Source of the DNA: Chryseolinea sp.
GTDB taxonomy: Bacteria > Bacteroidota > Bacteroidia > Cytophagales > Cyclobacteriaceae
Assembly: GCA_025923195.1 (NCBI GenBank)
Contig: JAICGJ010000050.1
Location: forward strand, 1-32,943
Length of the DNA stretch: 32,943 bases
Direction of reading: 5' to 3'
The notes below the pieces were generated by a model. That model ran no database searches. It was not told the origin of the DNA and worked only from the letters and a program-made list of their open reading frames with translations. Shown piece by piece: positions 7,712 through 15,852 of the stretch (position 1 is the stretch's first letter; each line of letters starts with the position of its first letter). Position numbers and translations under genes: made by a program.

Positions 7712-10700
7712 TTAAAATTTAACATTCAAATTGAAACCAAGACTCCTTGTTGACGGAACGCTTGGTGATTCCAATCCAACAACATTGTCTGAAGTATAGC
7801 TGAAGCTTTCGGGATCAATATTAGGTGCCCATTTTTTCAACATCGCAACATTATTGGCCACAAAACTCAATCTCACGCCTTTAACAGGGAATGAACCTGG
7901 AAGAAATTTAGTGAAGTCGTATCCAATACTGATCTGACGCAATTTCCAGTAGCCTGCATCGTAAATAATTGGTTCAACTAGCCCCGATCCGCGCACTACC
8001 GAATAATAATCTTCTGCGTTCGAACCCGCCGTATTTACTTCGCCTGCTTCATTAACGCCAACGCCCACCACAAGCCCTGGATCATTGCCGTTCGCATCTA
8101 ATGTTCCACCTTCTCTACCGACCATAGTATCCTTGTGCAGGCCGTGACGATAAGCATTGAAGTTAGTTCCAGACAATAATTTTCCTCCTAATTTAAAGTC
8201 TATCAGAACAGATGCCGTAAGCCCTTTAAAGGTAAAAGTATTCATGAAACCCCCTGTCCATTTGGGCAATGCACTGCCGAATGAAATTGGTTGTTGGGTT
8301 GCAAACGGAAGCCCGTTACTTCTATAAATAATTTGCCCCTCGTCATTTCTGCGATAACCAAATCCGACAATTTGTCCCATCTCCTCACCGACTACCTGGT
8401 AAACCCATCCATTGAATACGTGTTGACCAACCGTTATACTTGAACCCGGTGTATCAGTAAGCAGACTCAGCACTTTGGTTTTATTATAGGCACCAGTGAA
8501 CGTGAAGTCCCACTGAAAATCAGTGGTTGATACAGGGATTAAATTCAACATCAACTCAATCCCTTTATTTTCGCTTTCTCCGCTGTTAATTTGAGTTCCG
8601 GTAAATCCTGAAGCATCTGAAATCGTAGCACTAACAATTTGATCGGTCGTTAATTTACGGTAGACTGCAACATCCAGATTCACTCGACTCTTGAACATTC
8701 TTAATTCAAGTCCCAATTCTGTTTCTTCCACTGACATTGGCCGCAGGTTGGCATTAGGTACGGTAAGGCCAAAGTTGCCCACTGCTTGACTGACAAATTG
8801 CTGGCCATTTACACCGTAGTATAACGCGTTGGAATAAGGCCCGACGTCAGAGTCGCTACCAACTTTCGCATATGCTGCGCGAAATTTGCCAAAATCCAGC
8901 CAGGATGGTTTTGCGCTGAAGGATTCGGAGAATACATAACTCAAAGAAACGGATGGATACGGAATGGTTCTATCATCTTTTGATAAAGTTGAGAACCAGT
9001 CCTGCCGAAACGTGGCATTTAAGTAAAGCATGTCTCTGTAACTCACTTCAGCCATAGCATAGAGGGAGTTTACTCCTCTTTCAGTCAAGTCATATAGTGG
9101 ATCTTTCGCCCGACCATTTTGAACTGTATACAGATCCTGAACAGTAAAGTCTGTCACTTGCACGCTGTTCAAGTCCATTCTTCTGCGCATCTGATTTCCT
9201 CCCAAGTTTACGTTGATGCCGAAATCATTGAAGTCCTTTGCAACTGTAACAAGGAAGTCATAATTGGTTTCTCTGAATCTTCTTGCTTCTTGTGTGAAAA
9301 GACCATTATAATAACCCGGCACCGCTGAAAATACAGAACCGCTGCTAATCGAAGCTTTACCTGTTGGAAGGTTTATATAGTCTGAATCTCTGGACCAGTA
9401 GTCTTGACCAGCTCTTACCTGGATAGATAACCAGTCAGTGAAATCATATTTAAGACTGAAATTTCCAAAAATCCGGTCCCTTCGAATATTCTGCTTCACC
9501 TCTTCCAAAACCCAATATGGATTTGTCCGGTTTGTGAATCTTGAATAGAGGTATTCACCACCGCCTGGGTTGTATTTGTTCTCGTCCAGCACACTTAGCG
9601 GCATCGTGTTGGCCATCGCGTACAATGACGTTGGAATTGAATTATCCTGGTCAGACACAACTGGAGGATTCTTATTATACTCATTGCTGTAATTGATATT
9701 TCCACGGACGCTCATTTTATCGGAAAGGTCATATCCAAATCCCAAGTTGATCGTCTTACGGTTATACCTATTGTTTGGCGTTACACCTTTGCTCTCAAGA
9801 TTGGCAAAAGAAAAGTTCAATCCTCCTTTTTCACTATTTGATGAAATAGAGACACTGTTGGTAAAGTTTTCACCGTTGCGATAGAACTTGTTGAGAATAC
9901 CTTTTTGAGCTTCATAAGGAACCACTACATTATCAAAAAGAACTTGTGTCATTCCGGGTTCAATCTTCCGTCCGAATGACCATTGTCCGCTGGTCGGGTT
10001 CGGGGCTGCTCCGGGTGCAGCAGGACCACCTCCATATTCACCCTGCCCGTAAACGTACTGGTAATCTGTGAAGTCAAGCACTCTTTCATTCGTATAATTC
10101 ATGTTATAGGCAATACCAAGTCCCTGTTCTGTTCCCCTTGACTTGGTGGTGATCATGATGACACCGTCTTTGGCCCGCGACCCATAAAGCGCGGCAGCGG
10201 TTGCTCCTTTCAAAACTTGCATGCTCTCAATATCGTCCGGGTTAAAACTTGTCAGCCCGTCGCCACCATCCGTTGACGCGCCTCCTCCTCTACTTGCGAT
10301 TGCGCCATCTGAGCCCAAATTTCCCTGATTCGTTCCGAAGTTTGTATTGTCTATAGGGACACCGTTAACAACAATCAAGGGAGTGTTTTGACCACCTATC
10401 GAAGATTGACCTCTGATGCGTACTTTGGATGTACCACCAGGACCAGTTCCGAGTGAGCTTATGTTGACACCGGCGATTTTGCCTTGAAGGGCATTCATCA
10501 TATTGGGTGTTCTGTTTACCACCAACTCCTTTGAATCCACTTTGCTTGTGGCATATCCCAAGCTTTTGCTTGATCTTTCTATACCCAGCGCGGTAACTAC
10601 TACTTCGTCTAACGCTTGAATGTCAGGCGTCATGGTCAGGTCAACTGTGGTCCGTGAGCCCACAACAACTTCTTGCGTGGCATATCCGATGAATGAAAAC

Positions 10701-11305
10701 ACCAGCACGGCACTTTCATCAGGTACCTCCAAACTATATTGCCCGTTGGTATCGGTTGACGTACCGACAGATGAACCCTTAACTACGATGTTGACGCCTG
10801 GAAAATCATTCCCATTTTCGTCACGTACCCGTCCGCTAATCGTAATGGCCGCCTCATCTTCCTGTAGCGCTGAAAATCGGTCAGAGATATACTCGGCGGA
10901 GGGAAAGGTTGGAAAATTATGCAACAACGGAGTAGTCGATATCGATGTCGACTGATCTGGACTAGCCACCGACTTTTTTACAGTCTTCCTCTCGTAAATA
11001 ACATAGAACCGATCTCCGCCCTTTTCGTAATAGAGACTGGTTTGCCCCAGCATCATATCCAAGGCTTCCTCCGCAGTCTTAAAAGAAGTTTTAGACGTCT
11101 GAATGACTTTGTTCTCAACCCATTCGTCCTTATAAGCAATGGATACGTTGAAGGTCTTCTCAACTTCCTTTAACCCCTGCTTCAGAGAATAGGATTCCAG
11201 ACGAACCGATCTGGGCGAAGCTGCTGCGTACACCGCTTCGTGTTGCGGCAGCGCTTGATAAGAGATCAGCAGAAATATGCCGATTAGTGCGTACTGACAT
11301 TTCAT
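7712..11305 (-). CDS. SusC-like TonB-dependent transporter with STN signalling domain
   Basis: A 1197-residue outer-membrane transporter. In order: signal peptide (1-26), STN short N-terminal domain (about 35-107), a linker, a CarboxypepD_reg-like domain (about 155-228, I-S-G-R-V-R-D-E-N-G), a TonB box (D-E-V-V-V-T-A-L-G, 233-241), the plug with the L-Q-G-K-I-A-G-V motif (about 273-280), and a large barrel ending in F. The STN domain is the part that in related systems touches the FecR anti-sigma factor, and ECF sigma and fecR genes lie directly upstream, so import and gene activation are probably coupled. An ATG 14 codons further up (11347) exists, but the signal peptide fits a start at 11305. 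Substrate energy comes from TonB-ExbBD encoded elsewhere. Confidence 0.95.
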   Translation of the reverse strand: MKCQYALIGIFLLISYQALPQHEAVYAAASPRSVRLESYSLKQGLKEVEKTFNVSIAYKDEWVENKVIQTSKTSFKTAEEALDMMLGQTSLYYEKGGDRFYVIYERKTVKKSVASPDQSTSISTTPLLHNFPTFPSAEYISDRFSALQEDEAAITISGRVRDENGNDFPGVNIVVKGSSVGTSTDTNGQYSLEVPDESAVLVFSFIGYATQEVVVGSRTTVDLTMTPDIQALDEVVVTALGIERSSKSLGYATSKVDSKELVVNRTPNMMNALQGKIAGVNISSLGTGPGGTSKVRIRGQSSIGGQNTPLIVVNGVPIDNTNFGTNQGNLGSDGAIASRGGGASTDGGDGLTSFNPDDIESMQVLKGATAAALYGSRAKDGVIMITTKSRGTEQGLGIAYNMNYTNERVLDFTDYQYVYGQGEYGGGPAAPGAAPNPTSGQWSFGRKIEPGMTQVLFDNVVVPYEAQKGILNKFYRNGENFTNSVSISSNSEKGGLNFSFANLESKGVTPNNRYNRKTINLGFGYDLSDKMSVRGNINYSNEYNKNPPVVSDQDNSIPTSLYAMANTMPLSVLDENKYNPGGGEYLYSRFTNRTNPYWVLEEVKQNIRRDRIFGNFSLKYDFTDWLSIQVRAGQDYWSRDSDYINLPTGKASISSGSVFSAVPGYYNGLFTQEARRFRETNYDFLVTVAKDFNDFGINVNLGGNQMRRRMDLNSVQVTDFTVQDLYTVQNGRAKDPLYDLTERGVNSLYAMAEVSYRDMLYLNATFRQDWFSTLSKDDRTIPYPSVSLSYVFSESFSAKPSWLDFGKFRAAYAKVGSDSDVGPYSNALYYGVNGQQFVSQAVGNFGLTVPNANLRPMSVEETELGLELRMFKSRVNLDVAVYRKLTTDQIVSATISDASGFTGTQINSGESENKGIELMLNLIPVSTTDFQWDFTFTGAYNKTKVLSLLTDTPGSSITVGQHVFNGWVYQVVGEEMGQIVGFGYRRNDEGQIIYRSNGLPFATQQPISFGSALPKWTGGFMNTFTFKGLTASVLIDFKLGGKLLSGTNFNAYRHGLHKDTMVGREGGTLDANGNDPGLVVGVGVNEAGEVNTAGSNAEDYYSVVRGSGLVEPIIYDAGYWKLRQISIGYDFTKFLPGSFPVKGVRLSFVANNVAMLKKWAPNIDPESFSYTSDNVVGLESPSVPSTRSLGFNLNVKF

Positions 11306-11352
11306 AGGATATGGTTTAAATTTTGGGTTTACATTCAATTCAATCATGAAAT

Positions 11353-12345
11353 CTATTCTTTCATATATATGCGATCGTCTTCCTTAACCAACTTTAATTG
11401 AAAGGCCTTTGCAATTTGCTTCAACAAACTTTCAGAATCGGTCATTGGCATGGAGCCGGAAATGGTCTGGTCCAGAAGGCTTTCCTTCACACTTACATCG
11501 ATCCCGTAATTGTCTTTAACGATGTGAAGCATCTCGCGCAGGCTTGTGCGGTCAAGCACAAGGTTATGTTGCGTCCATGAGGTGTACATTTTTGGATCAA
11601 CCATTCTCTTTATATATTTCTTTTCATTGTATTCAACTAACTCGCCTGGCTTCATCAAAATCTTTTCGTCGGCTTTTACCGTTGGCAAGCTTAGTTGGAT
11701 CCTTCCCGTGTTCAACACAATCTTCGTTTGATTCCTATGGTAAACATTAAAAGTTGTCCCCAGCACTTCGATCGCGATATTTTCGTCAGTCATAACCTTA
11801 AATGGCTGGTTGGTTTTCTTATGGATGACCGAGAAAAAAGCTTCTCCATCGAGCCACACTTCTCGAGTCGATAGAGACTTCCACTTTGGTTGAAGCCTCA
11901 ATAAGGAATTGGAGTTCAAAATGACGGTTGAGCTATCTGGCAGAATAATAGTTTTCGTCTCACCAAATGCAGTTCTATATTCTATTGGCTTATCAGGCGG
12001 TATCCAAAAAAATGTACTTACAGCCCCAAGTAGTATGGCAGCTGCAATGCTGTACCATACCAACCGCTTCTGCTCATCTGGCGTCGATGAATTCAATGTC
12101 TCACCGCCTGTCTGCCTGATCTGATTCCAAAGGTTAGATACGTCCTCTGCCGGAAGAGTGTAAGTTGAAAAATTCAATCGCAGTAACGTGGATCTCGCTT
12201 CTTCTACATCACTGCGCCTGTCGGGGTTTTCGTCAAGCCATGATTGCCAATAAGACTCCGATTTCCTATCCGGGCTAAATACCCAGGACTGGAAATATTC
12301 ATCCATAATAAAGTCTTTAGCGGAAAAGCGGGCGTAATCTTTCAC
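11353..12345 (-). CDS. FecR-family anti-sigma factor
   Basis: A 330-residue membrane regulator that would hold or activate the neighbouring ECF sigma factor and receive the signal from the STN domain of the SusC protein. Residues 1-90 are the cytoplasmic sigma-binding part (start Y-A-R-F-S-A-K-D-F, as in Bacteroidota FecR proteins). One membrane span follows at about 95-115, the periplasmic FecR domain at about 122-215 (Y-R-T-A-F-G-E-T-K-T, L-P-D-S-S-T-V-x-L-N), and a C-terminal STN-like DUF4974 segment at about 260-328. The start codon is GTG; an ATG 13 codons later would cut into the conserved N-terminus, so GTG is preferred. The stop is 47 bases before the susC start. Confidence 0.93.
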   Translation of the reverse strand: MKDYARFSAKDFIMDEYFQSWVFSPDRKSESYWQSWLDENPDRRSDVEEARSTLLRLNFSTYTLPAEDVSNLWNQIRQTGGETLNSSTPDEQKRLVWYSIAAAILLGAVSTFFWIPPDKPIEYRTAFGETKTIILPDSSTVILNSNSLLRLQPKWKSLSTREVWLDGEAFFSVIHKKTNQPFKVMTDENIAIEVLGTTFNVYHRNQTKIVLNTGRIQLSLPTVKADEKILMKPGELVEYNEKKYIKRMVDPKMYTSWTQHNLVLDRTSLREMLHIVKDNYGIDVSVKESLLDQTISGSMPMTDSESLLKQIAKAFQLKLVKEDDRIYMKE

Positions 12346-12439
12346 GGTCTCGGATGGTCAGATATATATAGGAAGGACTTGACCCCGATATCTCATCAAT
12401 ATTAACAAAGAATTTTTTTCTGAGGTTAGAAAAAGGGCA

Positions 12440-13072
12440 CTACAGGGTGAGATAGGATGCAAGAAAGAAAAAGATGGCGTCCGCCTTCAGCTTCTTGCGC
12501 AAAATGTCGATCGACTTGGAAATCAAATTATAGACAGAATCAACGTGCAAGTCCATAATCGCGGCAACCTCATGGTAGGAAAGCTGATTAAAAAATTTCA
12601 AAAAGATGGCTTCGCGTTGCCTTTTCGTCAACCCATTTAAGCTATTCCTAATCCTCCTGTTTCGTTCAACCTCCCATTCCTCTTCAATCAAAGCCTCCTC
12701 GGTCGAGGGCGCAAAATCAAATCCATAGCTGTCGCGGTCGCTTAAAGAGATCAAAAACTTTTTTCCGACGGTCAGGCGGTTCATCAACAACCTCCTGAAC
12801 GACTTAAACAAGTAATAATTGACACAGGTTACCTCGCTTAGCCTTTCTCTTCGATCCCACAGAATGGTGAATAATTCCTGCAGGCAATCTAGCACCAGTT
12901 CTTTGTTCTTGGATGTATGCATGCCGTAATTAAACAACCGATGAACGTATTTCTTATAAAGAATAGAATACGCAAGGTCATTACCTTTTTTAAAGCTTAA
13001 CCATAGCGTGCTGTCGTCTAGAGACTGATCTTTGGTTCCGCGGTCGAGGTCTTTCAAGGGTTTGGCTAGCAT
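12440..13072 (-). CDS. ECF-type RNA polymerase sigma factor
   Basis: A 210-residue sigma-70 family protein of the extracytoplasmic function class. Region 2 lies about residues 30-100 (D-C-L-Q-E-L-F-T-I-L-W) and region 4 about 145-197 (T-K-R-Q-R-E-A-I-F-L-K, then a helix-turn-helix). It should direct transcription of the SusCD genes when FecR is triggered. The last dozen residues are almost entirely hydrophobic (F-F-F-L-A-S-Y-L-T-L), a tail seen in some Bacteroidota ECF factors paired with FecR. A 94-base gap precedes fecR. A -7 box is present upstream at 13092-13099. Confidence 0.93.
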   Translation of the reverse strand: MLAKPLKDLDRGTKDQSLDDSTLWLSFKKGNDLAYSILYKKYVHRLFNYGMHTSKNKELVLDCLQELFTILWDRRERLSEVTCVNYYLFKSFRRLLMNRLTVGKKFLISLSDRDSYGFDFAPSTEEALIEEEWEVERNRRIRNSLNGLTKRQREAIFLKFFNQLSYHEVAAIMDLHVDSVYNLISKSIDILRKKLKADAIFFFLASYLTL

Positions 13073-13091
13073 AAACCGGCAAATGTAAATG

Positions 13092-13099
13092 CAAAATTA
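13092..13099 (-). promoter_or_regulatory. Probable -7 promoter box for the ECF sigma gene
   Basis: On the minus strand this reads TAATTTTG, matching TAnnTTTG, 19-26 bases before the ATG. A second match (TACATTTG, 13080-13087) sits only 7 bases from the ATG and would give a nearly leaderless mRNA. No TTG lies 17-23 bases upstream of either, so the -33 element is not evident. Confidence 0.35.
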
Positions 13100-13222
13100 A
13101 ATTTAGTATTTTTTGCCGAAATCGATTGAATTGTGCAAAAAAAAAGGGTGTTAACGGACAACTGATCGAATTTGAAGGATTTTTGGCAGCTGAAATCATC
13201 CTCCTTCCCTTGCTGGGATATT

Positions 13223-13771
13223 TCACATCGGCAATCTAAAGTGAATGCAGTCTTTAACCTGGTTGCTCTGATTCACAAATCGAAACCAGCGCGACAACCG
13301 TGCCTCTTCTACAAGACCACTCTTTATTAATACATTAGCGGACGCTATATTATCGACATCTGTAAAAGTCTGGATCCGATACACACCAGGTTGTTCTTTC
13401 AACAAGGCCATCATCACTCGACACACTTCAGTAGCATAGCCTTTACCCCATTGCGTAGGGCTGAATATGTATCCAAACTGTAGTTTGCCATTTTCATTTA
13501 TCACACCGAAGCTGCCAATCAATCTGGCGCTGCCAAGCAGGCGGATGGAATAGGAATAATCAGTGCCCGCCTTCCAGCCTTCCTCGGCATACCTCAAGAA
13601 TGCAATGGTATCTCTTATTGATTGATGGGTTTGCCATGACATAAAACGCGTAGCCTCAGGTTTGCTCGAATAGCTGTAGAAGATTTCCTCTGCTTCTTCA
13701 TACCTTAGTTTTTGAATGATCAATCGTTCTGTAATAATCTCGGTCGGTAAATCCAACTTTACCATATCCAT
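13223..13771 (-). CDS. GNAT-family N-acetyltransferase (RimJ/RimL-like)
   Basis: A 182-residue acetyltransferase of the Acetyltransf_3 type. The start (L-P-T-E-I-I-T-E-R-L-I-I-Q-K-L) is the usual first strand of this family. The acetyl-CoA site is visible as W-G-K-G-Y-A-T-E-V about residue 110, and T-D-V-D-N-I-A-S-A-N-V-L-I-K-S-G-L near 140 is the typical C-terminal motif. The acceptor (protein N-terminus, small amine or drug) is not predictable. A second ATG two codons in (13765) is possible. The start codon is only five bases from the divergent start of the 79-residue gene, so each promoter must lie inside the other gene. Confidence 0.88.
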   Translation of the reverse strand: MDMVKLDLPTEIITERLIIQKLRYEEAEEIFYSYSSKPEATRFMSWQTHQSIRDTIAFLRYAEEGWKAGTDYSYSIRLLGSARLIGSFGVINENGKLQFGYIFSPTQWGKGYATEVCRVMMALLKEQPGVYRIQTFTDVDNIASANVLIKSGLVEEARLSRWFRFVNQSNQVKDCIHFRLPM

Positions 13772-13776
13772 ACCTG

Positions 13777-14016
13777 ATGTCCAAGGGAAGCAATATCGTC
13801 CATCGTTATTTCAAAAAGAAATTTGAAAACACGATCATTCTTGTAAAAGTAAACCCACTTCAGCTTAGGGGCGTGGAACTTAGAATAATTCCGAAGGACA
13901 AGATCGAGAGGCGAGATCTGGTCTTTAATGAGAATATTTGGGACGATCTCAAATCGGATGGTTTCGAAGAAGCCAGCGCCTTGGAATTCAATCTGTATTA
14001 CGCCGGATTAGCTTAA
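13777..14016 (+). CDS. Small protein of unknown function (79 residues)
   Basis: I do not recognise the family. The predicted protein has a basic N-terminal third (H-R-Y-F-K-K-K-F), a central strand-rich part and an acidic C-terminal half (N-E-N-I-W-D-D-L-K-S-D-G-F-E-E-A). There is no signal peptide or membrane span, so it is probably cytoplasmic. It is likely real because it has an ATG start, a compact frame ending just before the SRP RNA promoter, and the surrounding DNA has no better frame. It starts five bases from the divergent acetyltransferase start. The DNA coding for its first residues would have to hold the acetyltransferase's promoter. Confidence 0.6.
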   Translation: MSKGSNIVHRYFKKKFENTIILVKVNPLQLRGVELRIIPKDKIERRDLVFNENIWDDLKSDGFEEASALEFNLYYAGLA

Positions 14017-14071
14017 TGCGGCATTTTATCAGGAATTTCACTTCTTATTACTTTTTCTCCCGTGCCAATCG

Positions 14072-14079
14072 TATCTTTG
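14072..14079 (+). promoter_or_regulatory. -7 promoter box of the SRP RNA gene
   Basis: TATCTTTG is an exact match to TAnnTTTG and ends 4 bases before the first paired base of the SRP RNA (14084), the expected distance to a transcription start. No clear -33 TTG is seen. Confidence 0.55.
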
Positions 14080-14083
14080 CGGC

Positions 14084-14175
14084 GGCAAATCGGCACGACC
14101 AGCTCCTGCTGAACTCCCCCAGGATCGGAAGGTAGCAAGGGTAGGCGGTTGTAGCGGTGCGATGTTCGGTTTGCC
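14084..14175 (+). ncRNA. ffs: Signal recognition particle RNA (small bacterial type, 4.5S-like)
   Basis: The conserved SRP apical domain is present: CAGGATCGGAAGGTAGCA, with the GGAA tetraloop at 14127-14130 closed by C-G and the asymmetric loop on its 3' side. The ends pair: GGCAAATCG (14084-14092) with CGGTTTGCC (14167-14175), 9 bp with one G-U, giving a roughly 92-base hairpin without an Alu domain. This RNA binds Ffh and targets nascent membrane and secreted proteins to FtsY. A -7 promoter box lies immediately upstream and a short T run follows. The exact ends could differ by a few bases. Confidence 0.93.
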
Positions 14176-14261
14176 ATTTTTATATCCCCGATCTAGAATC
14201 TGCAGGGTTAGTGGCATTTTGCATACAAAACAATTATTAAATACAACTCAAACAGAGACAC

Positions 14262-14918
14262 ATGAAATTCTTTATTGACACAGCAAATCTTAATGAAATC
14301 AAAGAAGCCCACGACCTTGGTGTACTGGACGGTGTGACAACCAACCCGTCGTTAATGGCTAAAGAAGGTATTAAAGGTAAAGACAATATAAAAGCACACT
14401 ATAAGGCGATTTGTAATATTGTAGATAACAACGTCAGTGCCGAAGTAATTGCTACTGACTTTGAAACAATCATTAAAGAGGGTCGAGAACTGGCCAGAAT
14501 CGACGATAAAATCGTTGTTAAAGTTCCGATGATTAAGGATGGAGTGAAGGCCATTAAAAAATTTTCGAGCGAGAACATCCGCACAAATTGTACATTGGTT
14601 TTTTCAGCCGGACAAGCAATTCTCGCCGCTAAAGCAGGCGCCAGTTACGTTTCTCCTTTTATCGGCCGCTTGGATGACGTTGGAACAGATGGCCTTGAGT
14701 TGATTGCTCAAATCGTAAACATCTATAATAATTATGGATTTGCGACGGAAATATTGGCTGCCTCTTTAAGGCACACGATGCATTTGATACAATGTGCAGA
14801 ACTTGGCGCAGACGTTGCAACCTGCCCCCTAAGCGTTATCACAGGGCTGCTGAAACATCCGCTGACAGACAGTGGACTGGAGAAATTCCTTGCTGATCAC
14901 AAGAAAGTAAATGGTTAA
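14262..14918 (+). CDS. tal: Transaldolase, small TalC/FSA type
   Basis: A 218-residue class I aldolase of the fructose-6-phosphate aldolase/TalC subfamily, acting in the cytosolic pentose phosphate pathway. The Schiff-base lysine is K87 in V-V-K-V-P. Two positions that separate the activities favour transaldolase over fructose-6-phosphate aldolase: E61 (A-E-V-I-A-T, where E. coli FSA has Gln) and F133 (S-P-F-I-G-R, where FSA has Tyr). The N-terminal T-T-N-P-S motif (residues 26-30) is intact. The length is normal. A strong terminator follows at 14940-14969, so it is probably a single-gene transcript. Confidence 0.93.
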   Translation: MKFFIDTANLNEIKEAHDLGVLDGVTTNPSLMAKEGIKGKDNIKAHYKAICNIVDNNVSAEVIATDFETIIKEGRELARIDDKIVVKVPMIKDGVKAIKKFSSENIRTNCTLVFSAGQAILAAKAGASYVSPFIGRLDDVGTDGLELIAQIVNIYNNYGFATEILAASLRHTMHLIQCAELGADVATCPLSVITGLLKHPLTDSGLEKFLADHKKVNG

Positions 14919-14939
14919 TTTTCTAGTTGAAATATAACC

Positions 14940-14969
14940 AAAGCCATGACGTTGTTATGGCTTTTTTTT
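14940..14969 (+). terminator. Rho-independent terminator after the transaldolase gene
   Basis: AAAGCCAT (14940-14947) pairs with ATGGCTTT (14957-14964) around a 9-base loop and runs into eight T residues (14962-14969). It starts 22 bases after the stop codon. Confidence 0.88.
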
Positions 14970-15063
14970 CGTCGACACACAACTCTATTTTGCGCTGAGA
15001 GGTGCACATGCAATGAAAAATAATTTGCAATTTAACGCGTTGAAATCAACAAAGGATTAGAAA

Positions 15064-15771
15064 ATGTTTTCCACAGATCCGGTAGTACACGTGAAGGGGG
15101 TCAGTATATTTCAGGATCACAACACGATCCTGGGAGACGTCTCCTTTGATATCCAAAAAGGTGAATTTGTGTATATGGTCGGACGTACTGGCTCCGGTAA
15201 ATCTTCGTTGTTAAAAACATTGTATGCAGACCTTCCCTTGCGACTAGGCGATATGATAGTTGCAGGGTTTGATATCCGCGTAATTAAATCGTTTCAAATC
15301 CCCCTCTTAAGAAGAAAGCTGGGTATCATCTTTCAAGACTTTCAATTATTCAACGACCGATCGGTCGGAGAGAATCTGATGTTTGTGATGAAAGCCACCG
15401 GGTGGAAGGACAATGCAAAGATGCGGGCCAGGCTTTCAGAGGTATTAATGCAAGTCGGGTTAGGCTCCGTTGAAAAGAAATTGCCACACCAACTCTCCGG
15501 CGGAGAGCAGCAGCGCGTTGTCATTGCCCGGGCGCTTATTAATGAACCACAAATTCTTATTGCCGACGAGCCCACGGGAAATCTGGACCCGGAAGTTTCG
15601 AAAGGCATTATGAAAATATTCCAACAAATAAATAAGTCCGGAACTGCGGTGCTCATGGCTACCCATAGTTATGGGCTGATAAAGAAATTTCCGGCACGCG
15701 TGCTGAAATGTGAAGAGGGAAAAATCTTTGACTCGGCACAATCCCCATTCGAACTAAAATCGGAATACTAG
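15064..15771 (+). CDS. ftsE: FtsE-like ABC transporter ATP-binding protein
   Basis: A 235-residue ABC ATPase. Visible motifs: Walker A G40-R-T-G-S-G-K-S-S, Q-loop Q91, signature L-S-G-G-E-Q-Q (144-150), Walker B I-L-I-A-D-E-P (164-170) followed by T-G-N-L-D, and the switch His in T-H-S (201). The T-G-N-L-D after Walker B and the overall length match the FtsE/LolD/MacB group. FtsE works with the membrane protein FtsX to control cell-wall hydrolases at division. FtsX is not next to it, as is common in Bacteroidota, so assignment to FtsE rather than LolD rests on general likeness. It stands alone between convergent and parallel neighbours. Confidence 0.85.
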   Translation: MFSTDPVVHVKGVSIFQDHNTILGDVSFDIQKGEFVYMVGRTGSGKSSLLKTLYADLPLRLGDMIVAGFDIRVIKSFQIPLLRRKLGIIFQDFQLFNDRSVGENLMFVMKATGWKDNAKMRARLSEVLMQVGLGSVEKKLPHQLSGGEQQRVVIARALINEPQILIADEPTGNLDPEVSKGIMKIFQQINKSGTAVLMATHSYGLIKKFPARVLKCEEGKIFDSAQSPFELKSEY

Positions 15772-15852
15772 CGCCTCGATAATTATCCCAGCACTTTCAA
15801 CGCAATGGCTAAGCCTCCCTAAAAAAAGCAAATGAATCGTTGGCGTTAGCTA

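Noticed and set aside
12990-13226. Minus-strand open frame of 78 codons between the acetyltransferase and sigma factor genes
   Set aside because: It overlaps the 5' end and promoter boxes of the sigma gene and has no recognisable features.
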